Below, in pieces: positions 34,269-47,280 of a stretch of 64,000 nt of DNA. A program made the translations under genes and the position numbers. Every line of letters begins with the position of its first letter. The first letter of the stretch is position 1. The DNA is taken from contig JAENRP010000016.1 in NCBI GenBank assembly GCA_024741835.1, positions 191,987-255,986 of the forward strand. Reading direction: 5' to 3'. Source of the DNA: Diplocarpon mali. Lineage: Eukaryota > Ascomycota > Leotiomycetes > Helotiales > Drepanopezizaceae. Under the pieces are notes generated by a model. The model was given only the letters and a program-made list of their open reading frames with translations. It was not told the DNA's origin and did no database searches.

Positions 34269-36970
34269 CTAACTAAGTCTCTCTTCCAGCAGCTCCTCTA
34301 CCCCCTTCTCAGCCAACTCCGGCAGCAGACGTACGAGTATCAGTTCAACAACACCATACAGTAAGTGCTTGTTACAGTAGCTATCATCAAAAACATTCAG
34401 CACTTCTTCGACCTCTTGGACTCTACGCTCTACACCACCTCCAAAGTAGACATCCTGCGCGCTGGCCGGGATGAGCGACAGCAGAGTCTCGGCGCATCGC
34501 CGGCGAATGAGCAGCTGCTCGGCGGGCGATGGGACGAGGCGAGCGGGAGCGAGAGTGTTATTGGGGAAGAGAGCAGCGCGTGCAATGCGCAGGAGCTGCG
34601 GTAGAAGTGCTGGTTCCAACACGTGAGTCTGGATCGCGTGCGACAGGATTCTGTAGGTAGGTCTCGTGTCAGCCATCGCGCACCAGCCAGTCGGAGCTTT
34701 TGCTTCTGATCCTGGCATCAGGCCTAGAAGCAAGCAGCCTGCGGCGTGAGGCCATGCAGGACTAGGAGCTGGAAGGAAACAATGAGGAAGCTGAAGCGAA
34801 AGCAGATGCGGGAGTGGATTGGCAGGTGTGTGGAATAATCAACGAGGAGAATCTTCTAATGGCTGCCGAGGAACGAGCAGCGCCCATCCCCGAGGGGAGA
34901 GGAATGTGGGTGAGACGGCTCATGGCCATCGTAGAGGCAGCATTGCAGAACGAACTCGCATGCTGTAGTAGGTATGGGTACGAGGCGGAACGAGTAGTGG
35001 CTGACAGCAAAGGCTTGGTGCGGTGCGATGCGATGCGAAGCAGCCGCATAAGAGGCCCGTACCATTAATTCGGCCGGGCGCGTAAAGAAGGATGCCGTGA
35101 GGCTTCCTTGCTCTCTCGTCTTCCAGCACCGCTGTTAAGGATTGGCCAGGGTGTCATGTGGGACTGGTGCGGACTAGGGGCCCAAACGTTGAGACAATGC
35201 AGAGAAGAACTGATTTGACCAAGGTTGGAAATGAGGCGTAGCAGTGCAACCTTGGGCTGATGTGGGATGATGCCGTTGCGAGAACGAAAGCCGTGCCTCT
35301 CTAAGGAGAATATAGATTGAGGTCCCACGACGTCAAGGGGTGTGCTGAGCGTGCAGTGAGTGAACAGACATTGGCCACAGCGGGCAACTCGTCTCCCCGC
35401 TTCTGCCTCCACAGATTGAAGGCCTGCTATGCCTGGTGATAATGAAAAGTGACGGCCTTGGAATGTACAAAATTGATATCTCGAGTCCTGCAACCCCACT
35501 GGGATAATCGGAGTCAAGTGATCGAAATCGCATGCGGTGTGACTCAAGATATTGACGCGCCATGAGCAGGAAAGCCAAACGTATGGGTTTCGAAAGGCAA
35601 CCACTTACTTGTCGATCAAGCCATCCGTATCACCGATTTTCCCAGGCCCGGTAATTGTGCCCCATTGGAGCAAAGACAGGGTGGCGCTCAGCCACGGCAT
35701 GCGAGCATCTAGATCTAGCAGGGCAGAGGCACAGGACCATATCTTCATTCTCACAATAGGCTGTTTCGACGGCAACCGTCGACTTGCTGAAGAATTCTCG
35801 AAACTGATCAAATCTGGATTCGCTGGATCATTGGTCGAGCCTGGGCCAGTTATCTTTGTCATGGGGTCTTTACGAGAAGGTAGCGAGGATGCCGTCGCAA
35901 AAGTGATAACAAAGAAGCGGACCGCTGTAAACGCGACGAATCCATACTGGAGCACAAGCCAAAACATTTTGTGAAGTGAAAAGCCGATTCCCCACTGATT
36001 CGTGCCCTTTCCAGCGAGCACAGGCTGGGCGGAGCCGCCGAGATCTGAGTTTGATCTCTGGATTCGGACTTCTGCCTTTGATTTGGGGAGGTGAGTCTGG
36101 ATAGCCTCTGCAATCTTGGTGATCCCCTCCCAGAGCAGCCAAGGTTCAGAGGCTTTCCCACCAATGCCACCACCCAAGATCATCTCAGAGAATATCTGCC
36201 CAGCGAGTGCAGTCAGACAATCATTTTCCAGGTCTTCGGTGGGTAACAACACGGACATCACTCCTTGAACTAACAACTGTCTGTATGCCGACTCGTTCTC
36301 CATCTGCTGCAGGGTATTCTGGCCGCCGTCAGGGACGGGATATAGAGCGGGATAGGGCCATAATGAGTGATATATCTCGCGTGGGTTCGATTCCGCCGGG
36401 CTCGGATGTAGGCAGTTGCGAGAAGCTCGACATGCTAGGGGCGCATCAGCAGATGAACATGAACCTCTTTTTTCTTTAGTTAGGACAGGTACCTTGCACA
36501 TGGACCTCCAACAGCTCTGGCAGCTCGTCAAAAAGCAGGCTTTCCAGATCAACGTTCCGCAACCTCTGTTCCAGAGCCCGTGTGCAATGGGCTATGATCT
36601 TCACCACCTCCTCCACAAACACTTGATCCGGTGTGATCTTGGAGTACCAGGTCTGGACGAACTCTCGGATTATGATGGATATGAAGGCGTACAGCTGCAA
36701 GTCGACTTCATTGCTGCTCGTCAAGGGCGGCAGCAACTGGTCGATTGGCACCGGGGTGCTTCGACCCTTCTCCCCCAGCTGTGAGCACAAGGTTCGTCGT
36801 ATGAGGAAGAGGGTAACGCGGTCCGACACAGAATCTGGAGAGGGAGGGCGGACATTTGGGCGGGAGGCCGATGTCTCAGGCTTCGACGGCGGGTCTCGGG
36901 TCGCAGATGCGGACTGCGAAGAAACATTGGAGGTTGCCGGGGCTTTGAGGCGTGGTTGAAGTCGCGACAT
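34269..36970 (-). CDS. PXA-domain membrane protein (sorting-nexin-associated type)
   Basis: There are three exons on the minus strand: 36493..36970, 35609..36434 and 34269..34650, encoding about 561 residues. The N-terminus is Ser/Pro-rich, then a PXA (PX-associated) domain spans roughly residues 50-245: TPVPIDQLLPPLTSSNEVDL, IREFVQTWYSKITPDQVFVEE, HPSPAESNPREIYHSLWPYP, LPTEDLENDCLTALAGQIF. A hydrophobic segment (MFWLVLQYGFVAFTAVRFFV) probably anchors it in the ER or endosome. The C-terminal conserved module begins ILSHAIQTHVLEPALLPQLL and ends YGVVELILVRLLPELAEKGV. Intron 1 is 58 nt. Intron 2 is 958 nt, unusually long here, but its GTAAGT donor (GAC AA|), CTACAG acceptor and phase restore the family junction DGLIDK|ILSHA. 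PX and RGS domains seen in Mdm1/SNX13 proteins are absent, so this is the shorter fungal PXA protein. Confidence 0.78.
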
Positions 36971-37886
36971 TGCCTGACGACGAAGGCTTCCAAGCCGCGG
37001 ATATCATGGGCGAAAGCAGGACTTGCAGAGCGCCTTGGGTCATGCCAACCAGCCTGTCAGGTCAGCGTGGACATTTTCTCTGACGTTGTCGGTTGTTTGG
37101 CAAGGGCTGCGACGAGAGATGTAAGGCTGAACACACACTGATCCACATCTTCTATCCAAAAACTAAGCTGTATTAGGATTAACCTAGCCTCGCGCTCTCT
37201 CTGTTTATCCCTCGCTTGTTATCCAACGTCAATAGTATGTTGTGGGTACGATTGAGTACACAAATGAGCAATCCTTGTTACGCACCTGTTTGGATGTACT
37301 GGGATGGCCCGAAGTTCATCTGGGTACCTAGATGAACATGCACTGAGTGCTCCTACGTGCTATTCACACCTAGCTTCAATGGGGAGAGCATGGTCAGTCA
37401 AAGACTTGTGGGACTCCGGGGCCTAGTCACTAGCCCTGAGCCCTCGCTCACACCACTTCTTGGTGGTGCGATGAATGCCGTCGGAAGTATTGGGACAGGC
37501 TACAGATACATGCATGCACGTATGAGCAAGAGTCTTTGCTCCTGTGCTCCATTGAACGGCCCCATCCATCATATACACAAATATGCAGGCCTTCTCAGCC
37601 ACACCCAATGTTTCGTTCCAGCCGAGCCATAATGCTAGACCGAGCCCACCAATGCAATACCACAAATGATCATCGTGCTATGGTGCAACTATGATCTTCC
37701 AAATACCAGGGTATAATCAACCTCTTCTCCTACCTCGTCCCGTCATAATTCTCGAAGTCTAAATCTCCTCTTCGTCTCGTCTCGTATCGCTCGCTCGTCT
37801 GTGATAAAATGTAACGCTCAAGTCCAACAACCATTCCTCCCTCGCTCGGTCCCCACGAGTTTCTCTGAGTCTCGCCTCGGTATCCT
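36971..37886. other. Intergenic region between the PXA gene and PAS kinase
   Basis: This 916-nt stretch holds the promoter of the PXA gene on its left and the 3' flank of the kinase gene on its right. No gene or repeat is supported. Confidence 0.35.
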
Positions 37887-40800
37887 TCACTCGCCTCCTT
37901 CGATGGCCTGAAACCACGGATGCTCAAGAACCCTCTCGATTTTGATTCGAGATTCGACGTCTCGGTCGAGCATTGCGCGGATCAGGTCGATGCTGTCTTC
38001 GCTCATGACATATGGGACTCGAAGATCACGGTCCATGATCTCATCGATGCTGTAGAATGGATTCTCCTTGTACACGATTGTGTAGAGAAGGATTCCGAGT
38101 GCCCACACATCCTGCTCCTTACCACGATAGGGCTTTCCAGCCAGGACCTCGGGGGCCGCATAGTCTGGCACACGTTAGCAAGTTCGGAGCTATGGGGTGC
38201 AGGAATGGTACCTATCGTTCCCACGAACACGTCAAAGGGGCCGTTCTTGATATATGCAGCGCTGCCAAAGTCAATAAGCTTGATGTTGCCTTCACCGTCT
38301 AGAACCACATTCTCGTCCTTGATGTCGCGATGCACCACAAGGGCCTTGGTGTGAAGGTGGTGAACGGCCCTGGCAACTTGAACGAAGATGCTTCGACATT
38401 CTGCCTCCTCCATGTTGACCCGAAGTTCGATGTAATCAAAGAGATCCATTCCAGGCAAGCCATGCGGAATCATTTCAATGTAGTAGTTTACATCATCCTC
38501 GAAGAAACCATTCATCTCCACAATATTAGGATGTTTGAGTCCATCTCGACGGAGGTAGTCGAGTACATGGATCTCTAAAGGTACAGTTCCGAGTCGACGA
38601 TCTCGAGTCCATGTATCGACCAAGATACGGCGTTTGGTGACGTATTTGAGAACCATCTTCCTATTTCCATTCTTCTTGTACCGTGCAAGTTTGACTTGAC
38701 CATAAGCACCTTGACCCATTTCTTCGAGGATAACAAAGTCGTTGATCGTCTTCTTCGGTTCTGGTTCCACGATTCTGGGTACTTCCTCCTTCTCTTCAGG
38801 GCCAGAGCTTTGACGCCCAGTCAGCTTGGCAGCGGTCTTTTTGGCAGCAGCCACGAGTTGGGTGGTGAGTAGGGCTGCATGTGAGTAGCGCCTCTTACTC
38901 TCTTCATCTGAAGACTCCATCTCAATCGGTGCATCGACTTCGGTTTGTCCGGGCGATGGCTGGTGGGGGGGAGTCGCACTTCTGGGAAGCAACGGCGAGG
39001 CAGCGCCCAGGTTTTGTCGCGACGCGTGGATATGGCGAGAGTAGGTGATCCACAAGGCGTAAACGAGTCGCGACGATGACTCGGGGTTCTTAGCAGAGTG
39101 GCCGTCTTCTTCTTCATCACTTCTCTCTTCAATGACATTCTCGTCATAGGTAGGAGCCGAAGACTTGATCTCAGACTTTACGACCCTCAGTTGCGCGTCT
39201 ATCTTGATTTCTGTGCCATCTCTATGCTTCGCCGGAAGGCCGTCCGGCCTCAAGAAATATGATGCCGCATCTGATTTTCCGTCTCTCAGAGCTAGGAATG
39301 CCCGCGCACGGCGAAAGCTATGCTCGGGGATGACAATACCATCCTGTAAAATAATACCATCCTCCTCGGTCAATATTTTCAGCATGCGGTCGAAGTCAGG
39401 AATCAGTTCCGTGATAAGTCGCCCATCTGGCTTCTCCTGTCCAAAAAGAGCTGCGGAAAATACAGAGTTGGAGCTTGTAATCTCCAATGTTTGTGCCGAA
39501 AGCATCATAATTCCGGCGATATGGGGAAAACTAGAGACCTTGAGATCCGTACATCCAGGAACTCTATCGACTATGCAAGGAATGTTCACGCGTCCAGAAT
39601 ACCGAGCCGAGAAATATCGTCGCTTGGCAACTTCCGCATAGTCAATCTCTCCTGTGCCCGAAACAATCCCTTGCCGAGGGATTCTTGGCAAGAGCTTGCC
39701 AATATCAATACCGTCTGTTGCGATGTCTTCTCCCCAGATAGGGCCAGCTGCGCCGACGATGTTCGTGACCTGGGCATCTTCGTTCAAGCTGAGTAGGGCC
39801 ACATCCTCGTGAATCTCTTCCAGCACCCAGATCAAACCCCCCCGCTTCTCCTTGACCCACAAACTAGCAGACCCCGTGGCTCCATTTCTTTTTTGAATCG
39901 GCACAACATCTCCGCAAAGTAGCACTCCTCTAGACTTGTTGCTGGGGTGGAACAGGCCCGCTTTGACATTCTTCGTCCTAGCAATAAGGCTTGAACCTGC
40001 CCCATCGTCTGTCTGTGATCTCTGGGGTGGTTTGGGATTTTGTCGCGAGTTCGGCTTGCTAAGCAATGCTGCTGTGACTCCACCAGATCGCCCAAGAAGG
40101 AAAGAAGTCGTTGGAGTCGGGCTCGTGCGTGTACTTTGGCTCTCGGGAGGTGACCTGGGACTGGCTCTACACGACTCGCCAAGGGAGCTCGACCCAGGCG
40201 CAGTCAGTTTTTCTTCCAGCCAGGCCCTTCGTTCTTTTTGCACGACCTCTAGAATGCCCATCTTCCGGACTTCTGCTTTTGTGACACCAAACACAAGACA
40301 AGCAAGATCATTTGCTGCCAGGATTGTGTATGGGACAGTGCTTGAAGTGGTGAAGATTGCTTGTGCTGCTGGAGACCATCTGCTCGAGTGTCCATGCACA
40401 GCTGGACCCAGAGGATGAGAGGTACCCATGAATGAGCCCCCGGCAGATGGGGGAATAGTAGGGGATAGAAGTTGATCATGAATATCAGTGGCTAGATAGG
40501 GTTGTGCGAGAGCATCTATTAGCTTGTTTTGTAAGGTTAGAGGGGCAGTGTCAGTGTATGCCCGCTTCAGGCTTGGCCGTCTTGTCGCTGGTGGAGACGT
40601 CTGGGCGGTTGTGCGGCTCTCGTTAGTAGGTGTTCGGGATGAGGGCTCGGATTGAGGGTGACTAGGAGGTATAGAAACCTCTGCCAATTCACTTCGGTGT
40701 CGCGACGACTGCTCTAGTAGTGGTCTGGGTACGGGAGATCTTCGATTACTGGTTGGCGAAAGAGCGTCTGGACTTTGAAATATCTCATCAGGACTGCTTG

Positions 40801-41362
40801 AGCGCGGTATGAAGCTATCATCAAAAACATTTCCGGAATCTTCAGCAACTGCCGGTCCGGTGAGAGGGGCAATCAGATGGGCCTGAGAGGAGAACCCAGG
40901 AATATTGTTTGCGCCTACCAGCTTTGCTCTGGCCAACAGCTCCAACATTCCTTGCATTTCATGGTCTCCACTAACCCGGGCTTGGGCGCTAGCGATTCCA
41001 GCATTCGAATTACCCCATCCCAGCTTTTGTGACATGAATTCTACCGATCTCTTCAAGACATTTTGCCTGTTATGTATGAACTCTTCGGACTGGTGGGAAA
41101 AGGAGAAGGAGTGGAGGGATTCGGAAGGAAATCTAGTCAAATCCTCTGTAAGATTCAACGTCGGCGAAGAAGGAGCTGTAGCTGTAGCCATAGAACCTGC
41201 TCGGGAGTTCGAAACTGTGAGGTTCATAGAGCTTGATCTGGGTCCAACAGAGGGATTTCGAGACGACGATTCAGAGGAGGGCGTCGTTAATCCACGAGAA
41301 GGGGGCTGCTGGCGAATCCGTCGAAGCCCAGAGGCACCCAGCCCGTGTTCGTGTTCCGTCAT
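37887..41362 (-). CDS. PSK1: PAS-domain serine/threonine protein kinase (PAS kinase)
   Basis: There are two exons on the minus strand, 38212..41362 and 37887..38164, encoding 1142 residues. The long N-terminal region is Ser/Thr/Pro-rich, with one PAS-like domain visible at about residues 335-400 (YTILAANDLACLVFGVTKAEV) and further sensor-like sequence to about 700. The C-terminal catalytic domain (about 875-1135) is complete: GQGAYGQVKLAR, the ATP-binding lysine in MVLKYV, HRDIKDEN, DFGSAAY, and YAAPEVLAGKPY after the junction. The 47-nt intron interrupts the activation segment at VGTI|D. Yeast Psk1/Psk2 link nutrient state to glycogen versus cell-wall glucan synthesis by phosphorylating Ugp1 and also affect translation. 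All catalytic residues are present. The start at 41362 is the first ATG in a frame that closes soon upstream. Confidence 0.9.
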
Positions 41363-44300
41363 GACAGGGGATCTGGTGGAGCTCTAGTCAGCCACCCGCG
41401 AACCTCTGCTTGTACCAAGGTATCAGATACGTCGAGAGCCTCGCTGTTGTATCCTCCCAGTAAGGAGACCTCGTGGACTGACCTCGACATGGTGTCATAC
41501 TCTCCTGCCGCCAACCCCGCATCGAAGGAGAAGCGGATTCGAGCCTTCTCCGGCCCTCCGTGTGCAAAGTTGGGAGTGCTTCGGTTCTTGGGAATCGCAA
41601 GCTGCGAGGGGCCTTGCGGTGGGCTTTGTCGGCCTCGCTCGCTCGGTCCACGGTGTAAGTCGACGCCTGCAAAGGAGGGAGGCAGCGGTCAGCACAGAGC
41701 GATGTTTGGAAGCCATGCCACGGCTTCGAAAGCCTACGCCGGGGAAGAAGAGTCGCTCTCTTCGATGAGCCCGCCCTGCCGTCTCGCGCTTGCTTGGTCA
41801 ACAGGTTCACGGCTCGCGAACCCTCAGGAGCCCGAAGAGACCGGACAGGCGCGCCACTGGGGCAGGAGACACAGACGATGGCTTACCATGATGGTTCTGC
41901 CCATCCGGCTCGAGCATAATTGACAAGATGGAAACAATAGCCACAGAGGCCGCGGCGCTGCGAGCACCTGGGAGTGTGCAGTCGTGGTGGAATGGCGGCA
42001 CTTGTCAGTGTCCCGTTTGGTGGATGGGACAGATGACAGCCGGAATGCAAGGCTACGTTGGGGTCAAGCTGGCGGGAATCCGCAGCCGTGGGAGTATCTG
42101 CGCGTAAGGTATCTCTCTCTGCCCGTGTACTGAAGGTCAGGTACCGCACCGTAATGAAGCTTTGCTGTTTGTGATGGTGTGCAGGCTCGTTTGAGTCTGC
42201 AGGGCGGATTTGGGCTTTTGGAAGTCGTGAAGTTTTCACTTGAGGTGACCGGGAGCGATACTAATGAGTTAGTAGGACTCGTAGATCCCTTCCCCACCGT
42301 CACAGGCACGCTAACTGCTGGTCCAAAGCATCTCACCTCACCTGCGAGTGTCAGATTAAGTGGATTACCAAACGGCACAAGGTAACAGAGATTTTCAATT
42401 CAATTATTCCAGGGCATTATAGGAGAGCCCGGGTTTTGACAGTTCATCGCTCTCGTACCAATTGTTCGTTGTGACATGTGCCACGGTAGGAGGGAGGAAG
42501 AGTAGAGTTGCAGGTACGTGCCAGGGTACCGCGGCAGTGCTATGCAAATATATACTATATATAATGGAGGGGTAGAGGTCGATAACGTCCGTGGCTTGCA
42601 ACAAGAGGGCTCGGTGGGGGGGAGGCATTCCTATATCTTCGTCTTTACGATTAGACGCTCGATGACGGTAGCTCGTTGAGGACAAGAATGAACAAGATGA
42701 TCATGTGAGAAAGGAGTATTGTTTCTGGTATTTCTTGAATTGTATTCCATGGTACCTGCTATGATGTTTCTCGCCGGCCCGACAAGTACCGAATTATATT
42801 ACAGAACAGTAAGAACGAGTCGCGCTCACGATCCAGCACGTCTGACCGTAGCAGCAGATAGAGATAATGCTCATTGGCCGCGAAGGGATCTGGGGCTTCT
42901 GCGCCTCATCCGGCCCTTGTGCTGAAGAACTTTTTAAAGTTAATCGCTGCATCCGCGCCCACACCAAGTAGCGCAAGAGGAAGTAAATTTTGATTTATAC
43001 TAAGCCATAGTTGTCTTTCGTTCCAAGTACGGGCATGCAGGCACTCCAATAATTATACTGACATACAAAGTAGCATGCTTCTGAAAACCTATAACAGAAA
43101 ATCCATAATGTCTCTCCTTGACTCGGGGTCCCTTGCTCGCATCGAGTCAGCACACCCAACTTACCTACTTACCTAGTCTTTGCCGACTCCTTCGAGAGCC
43201 CGACATATCTGTCATCCCCCTCCCCCGGACATCCGGCTGCACTCTTGAGGAATTTCCTGGGGATGCTGTTGAGAGTCGTTCTTGAAGCTATTGTTGTAAA
43301 TCATTGCTGAAAGTCATTGCTGAAAGTCATTGCTGAAAGTCATTGCTGAAAGTCATTGTTGAAAGTCATTCCTTCACAGTATTGGCCAAGCTGGGGTGAG
43401 ACGTCTTCTTCACCGGACACAGCCACGCTCGGGAGATCAGCAGCTCTTGTCCACCGGCCCTGGATCTGGGGGTTGCACGGTTTGCGAAAGGGTTCTGCTC
43501 TGTGACACCATGTCCGGCTTTCCAATTGGTACGCATACCTGCACGGTTCCCACCTCTCTGTACTCGGTCTGTTTGCTGCTTCGGCCTTTTGCCATTGTCT
43601 ACGAGGAGGGGGCGCCCATGCTCTTCCCGCTTGGCTCGGATGAACACTTGACAGAGTTGGGTCCTGTGACCGCGGATTACCTACCTTGCCTAGGTATCTG
43701 TAGTTCTTGCTTACGGTGTAACTGCACTGGTCGGGACCTTGATCGGCTCTAAATGTCACATGATTCTGCAAAATGTCTCAAAAAGCCTTCTCGTCGTTAC
43801 ACGTTTTGTTTGTTTTGATACCTGCGAGTTTAACCGACCCGATGTTCCAAGCTTGTTTACGTCTGAATCAGCAACTACGCCACGTTCTCTACCCATGATA
43901 CCTTTGACTCTGATCTTTCCCCGTTGAACCTGTGATAGCTAGCTCACCTCCCTTTCGCTCGGGCGAGCGAACAAACTCAAATATCGTATTCGGCCTGCCG
44001 CTCTCGCCTGTTTCGATGCGCATCCGGTACCGCCCGCTACTCCTCGTCTCCCATAACATCTCTGTCTCTACCCGGTTAGCCAGATATGAACGCATCCAGA
44101 TACTCTCTACTCGCCGAGAGGCAAAGTTTTGAGATCCTAAACATTTTCGTCGCTAAAAACTGCTTCGTCCAGGACATTGCGTAACCATCGTTTTGACGAC
44201 AACTGCCGAAGCAGGTCAAGGATTTGCTTGCAGAACGTGACGGTGGGATAGACACGTAGTATTGCACGATGGGCAGCCACGTTAATAGAGCTCTCCTATT

Positions 44301-45199
44301 GAGTAAATATAGCACTCTGGACTTCTCACGAGCCGATCAAGATAAGGCCCCGCATTGGAAACCTCAACGAAACTTATCACGTGACTTGGCGCTGAGCCTG
44401 GAGGCTCGTCCTCCTTAGGCTTCGGCAGCTACCAAGCATTCAAATGCTCCCATTCTAGTGAAGGTGGAAATCTACATGAACTTCGGCTTCCAAGCTTCTT
44501 CATCTTGCTCCGTATGCGCACATGTACGGCCCCGTAAGATCAATACTATGTGTGTGAATACGCTGCAAGCTCGATTGTGTTGGTGGATAGATACACCATG
44601 TTGTGCGTCAGATTCCTAGGTTGCGTTGTTAGCAGTGAGTGCATTGTATCGCGTTGGCAACGTAGAAGTAATTACTCATTTCGTGTTGGATCTCGCTTTT
44701 CTTGCTGGCATCTTACGGAAGACCCTCGTTTGTATGTCAGGTTGAAACATTGCTTGTCCGTTGGGCTCTATGTCGGTTTCTAGCCTCATGACGCTCCTCG
44801 GCGCGACGAATCACGTTTACCATCCATTCTAGATGCAGAATTGCGCGGGAATTGGGGGAATTATTTCCATCTTCATAATGTCTTCTCTTGTCCTGACGTC
44901 CTGACGACGTGGCATATTCATATCCCTATACTACCGTTCTGATAATGGAGCCCTCTGTGCTCCGTAAGGTTACTAGTTCCCTGAACTCGGCAGGAAATAT
45001 TCGTCTCGGTCTGTGAAAGCGTCTAGACTGGTTACCACTGCTGGAGTGAATTTGATCCAATCTCCATTCCAAACAAATCTGCCCACTCGCTCAGGCTCAA
45101 AACAAGCATAACCCAAAGATCAGCACCGCCGCTCCGTCCCGGTCTCCAGAATCAAAATTCGAAGTCGACCATAGCAACGCTATCAACGGCTTCACCGTG
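41363..45199. other. Long intergenic region, 3.8 kb
   Basis: The first kilobase is the promoter and 5' UTR side of the PAS kinase gene. ORFs of up to about 140 codons occur on both strands (for example 41388-41810 minus, 43340-43771 minus, 43396-43752 plus). They overlap one another and lack motifs or splice continuity, so I do not call them. A 13-bp tandem repeat lies at 43301-43370. The last 150 nt before 45200 stay open in the frame of the next gene and may contain an extra exon of it. Confidence 0.4.
43301..43370. repeat. 13-bp tandem repeat, about 5.4 copies
   Basis: The unit TCATTGCTGAAAG is repeated head to tail at 43301, 43314, 43327, 43340 and 43353 (last copy with one change, GTTG), followed by a partial copy. 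Diverged versions seem to precede it. A 13-bp unit does not keep a reading frame, so it is unlikely to be coding. Confidence 0.85.
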
Positions 45200-45617
45200 A
45201 TGAACATGTCAGAGCAAGGGCGCTCGCAGTACCAAGCCGGAGCCGTGGAGCACTACGCAGAGAAATTCCCTGATGCGCTGGGCTCAGAAATCCTGCACAT
45301 GGCGCGAATGGCTGCTCACCTGGAGTTTGGTGAGTCGCTTCAAACCGAAGTCATCTCCTCCATAATCAAGTCGTTGGTTGCTAATGCTGGTCTCAGATGA
45401 GAAGCGCGGTATCCAGTGGCTCGGAGGGCCGAGTCCCTACAACGCCAGAATGAGCCAGCAAAGAACCTCTTCATCTTCCACTCCAAATCCGCCGCGCTCG
45501 TCCCTAGAGGCGAGGTTGGAGGGGTTGAGAGATGAGGTCACGCTTTTGGGAGGCAAGGTTGAGCAGCTGGAGAAAGATGCCGTGGTGAAAAGGCAGACGC
45601 AACCGTACTGGCTTTGA
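45200..45617 (+). CDS. Small hypothetical protein (116 aa)
   Basis: There are two exons, 45200..45329 and 45397..45617, with a 67-nt intron (GTGAGT donor, GGTCTCAG acceptor) that splits a GAT codon. The product is hydrophilic. An N-terminal helical part (AVEHYAEKFPDALGSEILHM) leads into DEKRGIQWLGGPSPYNARMS, a Ser-rich linker, and a C-terminal coiled-coil-like segment (LEARLEGLRDEVTLLGGKVEQL). No family is recognised. The frame is open upstream of 45200 for about 140 nt without an ATG, so a 5' exon may be missing. No signal peptide or membrane segment is seen. Splice signals and steady protein-like composition across the junction support a real gene, but function is unknown. Confidence 0.5.
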
Positions 45618-47280
45618 AGCCTTCATTATATCACTTTTCTCGGTCTTTGTGGGACGTGGCTGGGTCTCTTTTGCTCGAGGCTTGTCTGCTGAGAGTTCTC
45701 TATGCTGCCAGGGACCTTGACTTACTATGGTGGTAGGAGACATAGCGATGAGTGCATAGACAGCGATGAATAAGAAGCGCAAATCACATTGTGCAACTTC
45801 TTTTCCTCACTAGATTTTACACAACCAATCCACAGGATTGACGCATCCTTTGGACCCAATATCATCTTGTAATCTTTCGCTGCCAGTCTTCCTTCTTACC
45901 TTAAAGAACGCATTCTTCTCGGCTAACACCACGCACTGTTTCCCTTACTTAGGCCCTGAAGCTATGGGAGAAAGGCCGTCGTATGTACAGTTCTTTCACG
46001 TTACCCAACGCCACTATATGATTCCCCATCCTCCTTTTCACTCTCCAAACATAGAGCCATTCGAAAAGTTCAGCCTCCCAGCTCCAGCGAGGATCCTCCT
46101 CACGGGAATTAAGAGCAGACTCCTCCAACGACCGTGGAGAACGCGGCGTACAGACGCAATGCTAGTCATTGCCGCTGCAGGGAAAGAACAGGCTAGAAGG
46201 GAGATCTCGGAATGAGCCTCCCCAAGGCGAACAACTATGGCCAACGGACCTGACACACAAGACGAGGGGGNNNNAGCTCTAGGTGGCCCACCCGTAGACC
46301 TCTGGTTTAAGAGCCAGCTCTGAAGACGCAAGTGACGTTACCCTACATCACAAGTGAAGAGGCGAAGTGGGATCGATGTTGAGGTCATAATGCAGTACGA
46401 ACGCAAATGACACTTCTCGGCGCCAGCAGCATTCGAATCATTATCCAGGAAGAAAAAAAAGGTGGAAGAGATGAAGAAGAAATGAGTCAAAAAATGAATT
46501 AATCGTAGAGTTCCTAACTAAACTGCCTCTTGATAGATAGTCCAGTCTCAAGTGTGTGCTTATTTTATGAAAAAAAAATAAAAAATTAATAATAATAAAT
46601 CGATAACAAAGAGGATAAAAAAAAATTAATAATAAATCGATAACAAAGAGGATAACAGAGACAGAGCGGAAATAGAATATAACTTTCTTGTTGTTATTCA
46701 ACAGCAGTGGGCTGGAACATTAACACCCGCAATCTACTGGTTGTTGCCATAGGAAATCCTACGTTGATGAATGGGGGGTTTCCAGGATGGCGTATATAAT
46801 CACAGTATTTTTGTGAACGGTTGTTGCCGTCGTCGTGGCTCGGGATCTATCTTGCTTCCCTAACCAGGTACTTACATATGGCTGTCTATCAGCCTAGTCT
46901 GCGTAGCTTTCCCGTCACTATATTCCACAACCACAAGCTCGAACTTGTCACCTCGACGTGGGACGCTTCTTGATATTTCATGCTTCCAAAACTATATGTG
47001 TGTTTGTTTTCGATTCTTGGCTATTGAACCCCGCCATTAGCCAAGGTTGCAGGGGCTTACCTGGGGGTGGTTGGGGATAGCAGCGCCAGCCTTACTTATG
47101 TCCTCGACATCATGTTCAGCGTCATGATCACCTTCCGATGTGAATAGCGGAATACTGATCTATTTCGTTATTGACTTCAACTCACGCTTGTATCCGACCG
47201 GGAAATTCCCCACCGCCCGCCGGGCCAAATCAGCCTCTCCAACACGCCAGATCGAGAGAAGGCGTCTCGATCCGGCTGAA
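45618..47280. other. Intergenic region with an assembly gap
   Basis: Four undetermined bases lie at 46271-46274. A plus-strand ORF at 45838-46215 is not supported by any feature. An AT-rich duplicated segment is listed separately (46581-46655). The 140 nt before 47281 remain open in the frame of the downstream gene. Confidence 0.35.
46581..46655. repeat. Imperfect tandem duplication of about 36 bp, AT-rich
   Basis: AAAAATTAATAATA followed by AATCGATAACAAAGAGGATAA occurs twice back to back (46581-46618 and 46621-46655). The first copy has one extra ATA unit. It looks like recent slippage or unequal crossover in low-complexity DNA. Confidence 0.75.

Noticed and set aside
36380..36400. T-arm-like GGTTCGATTCC on the plus strand
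   Set aside because: It lies inside the conserved PXA-domain exon and has no tRNA arms around it, so it is a coincidence.
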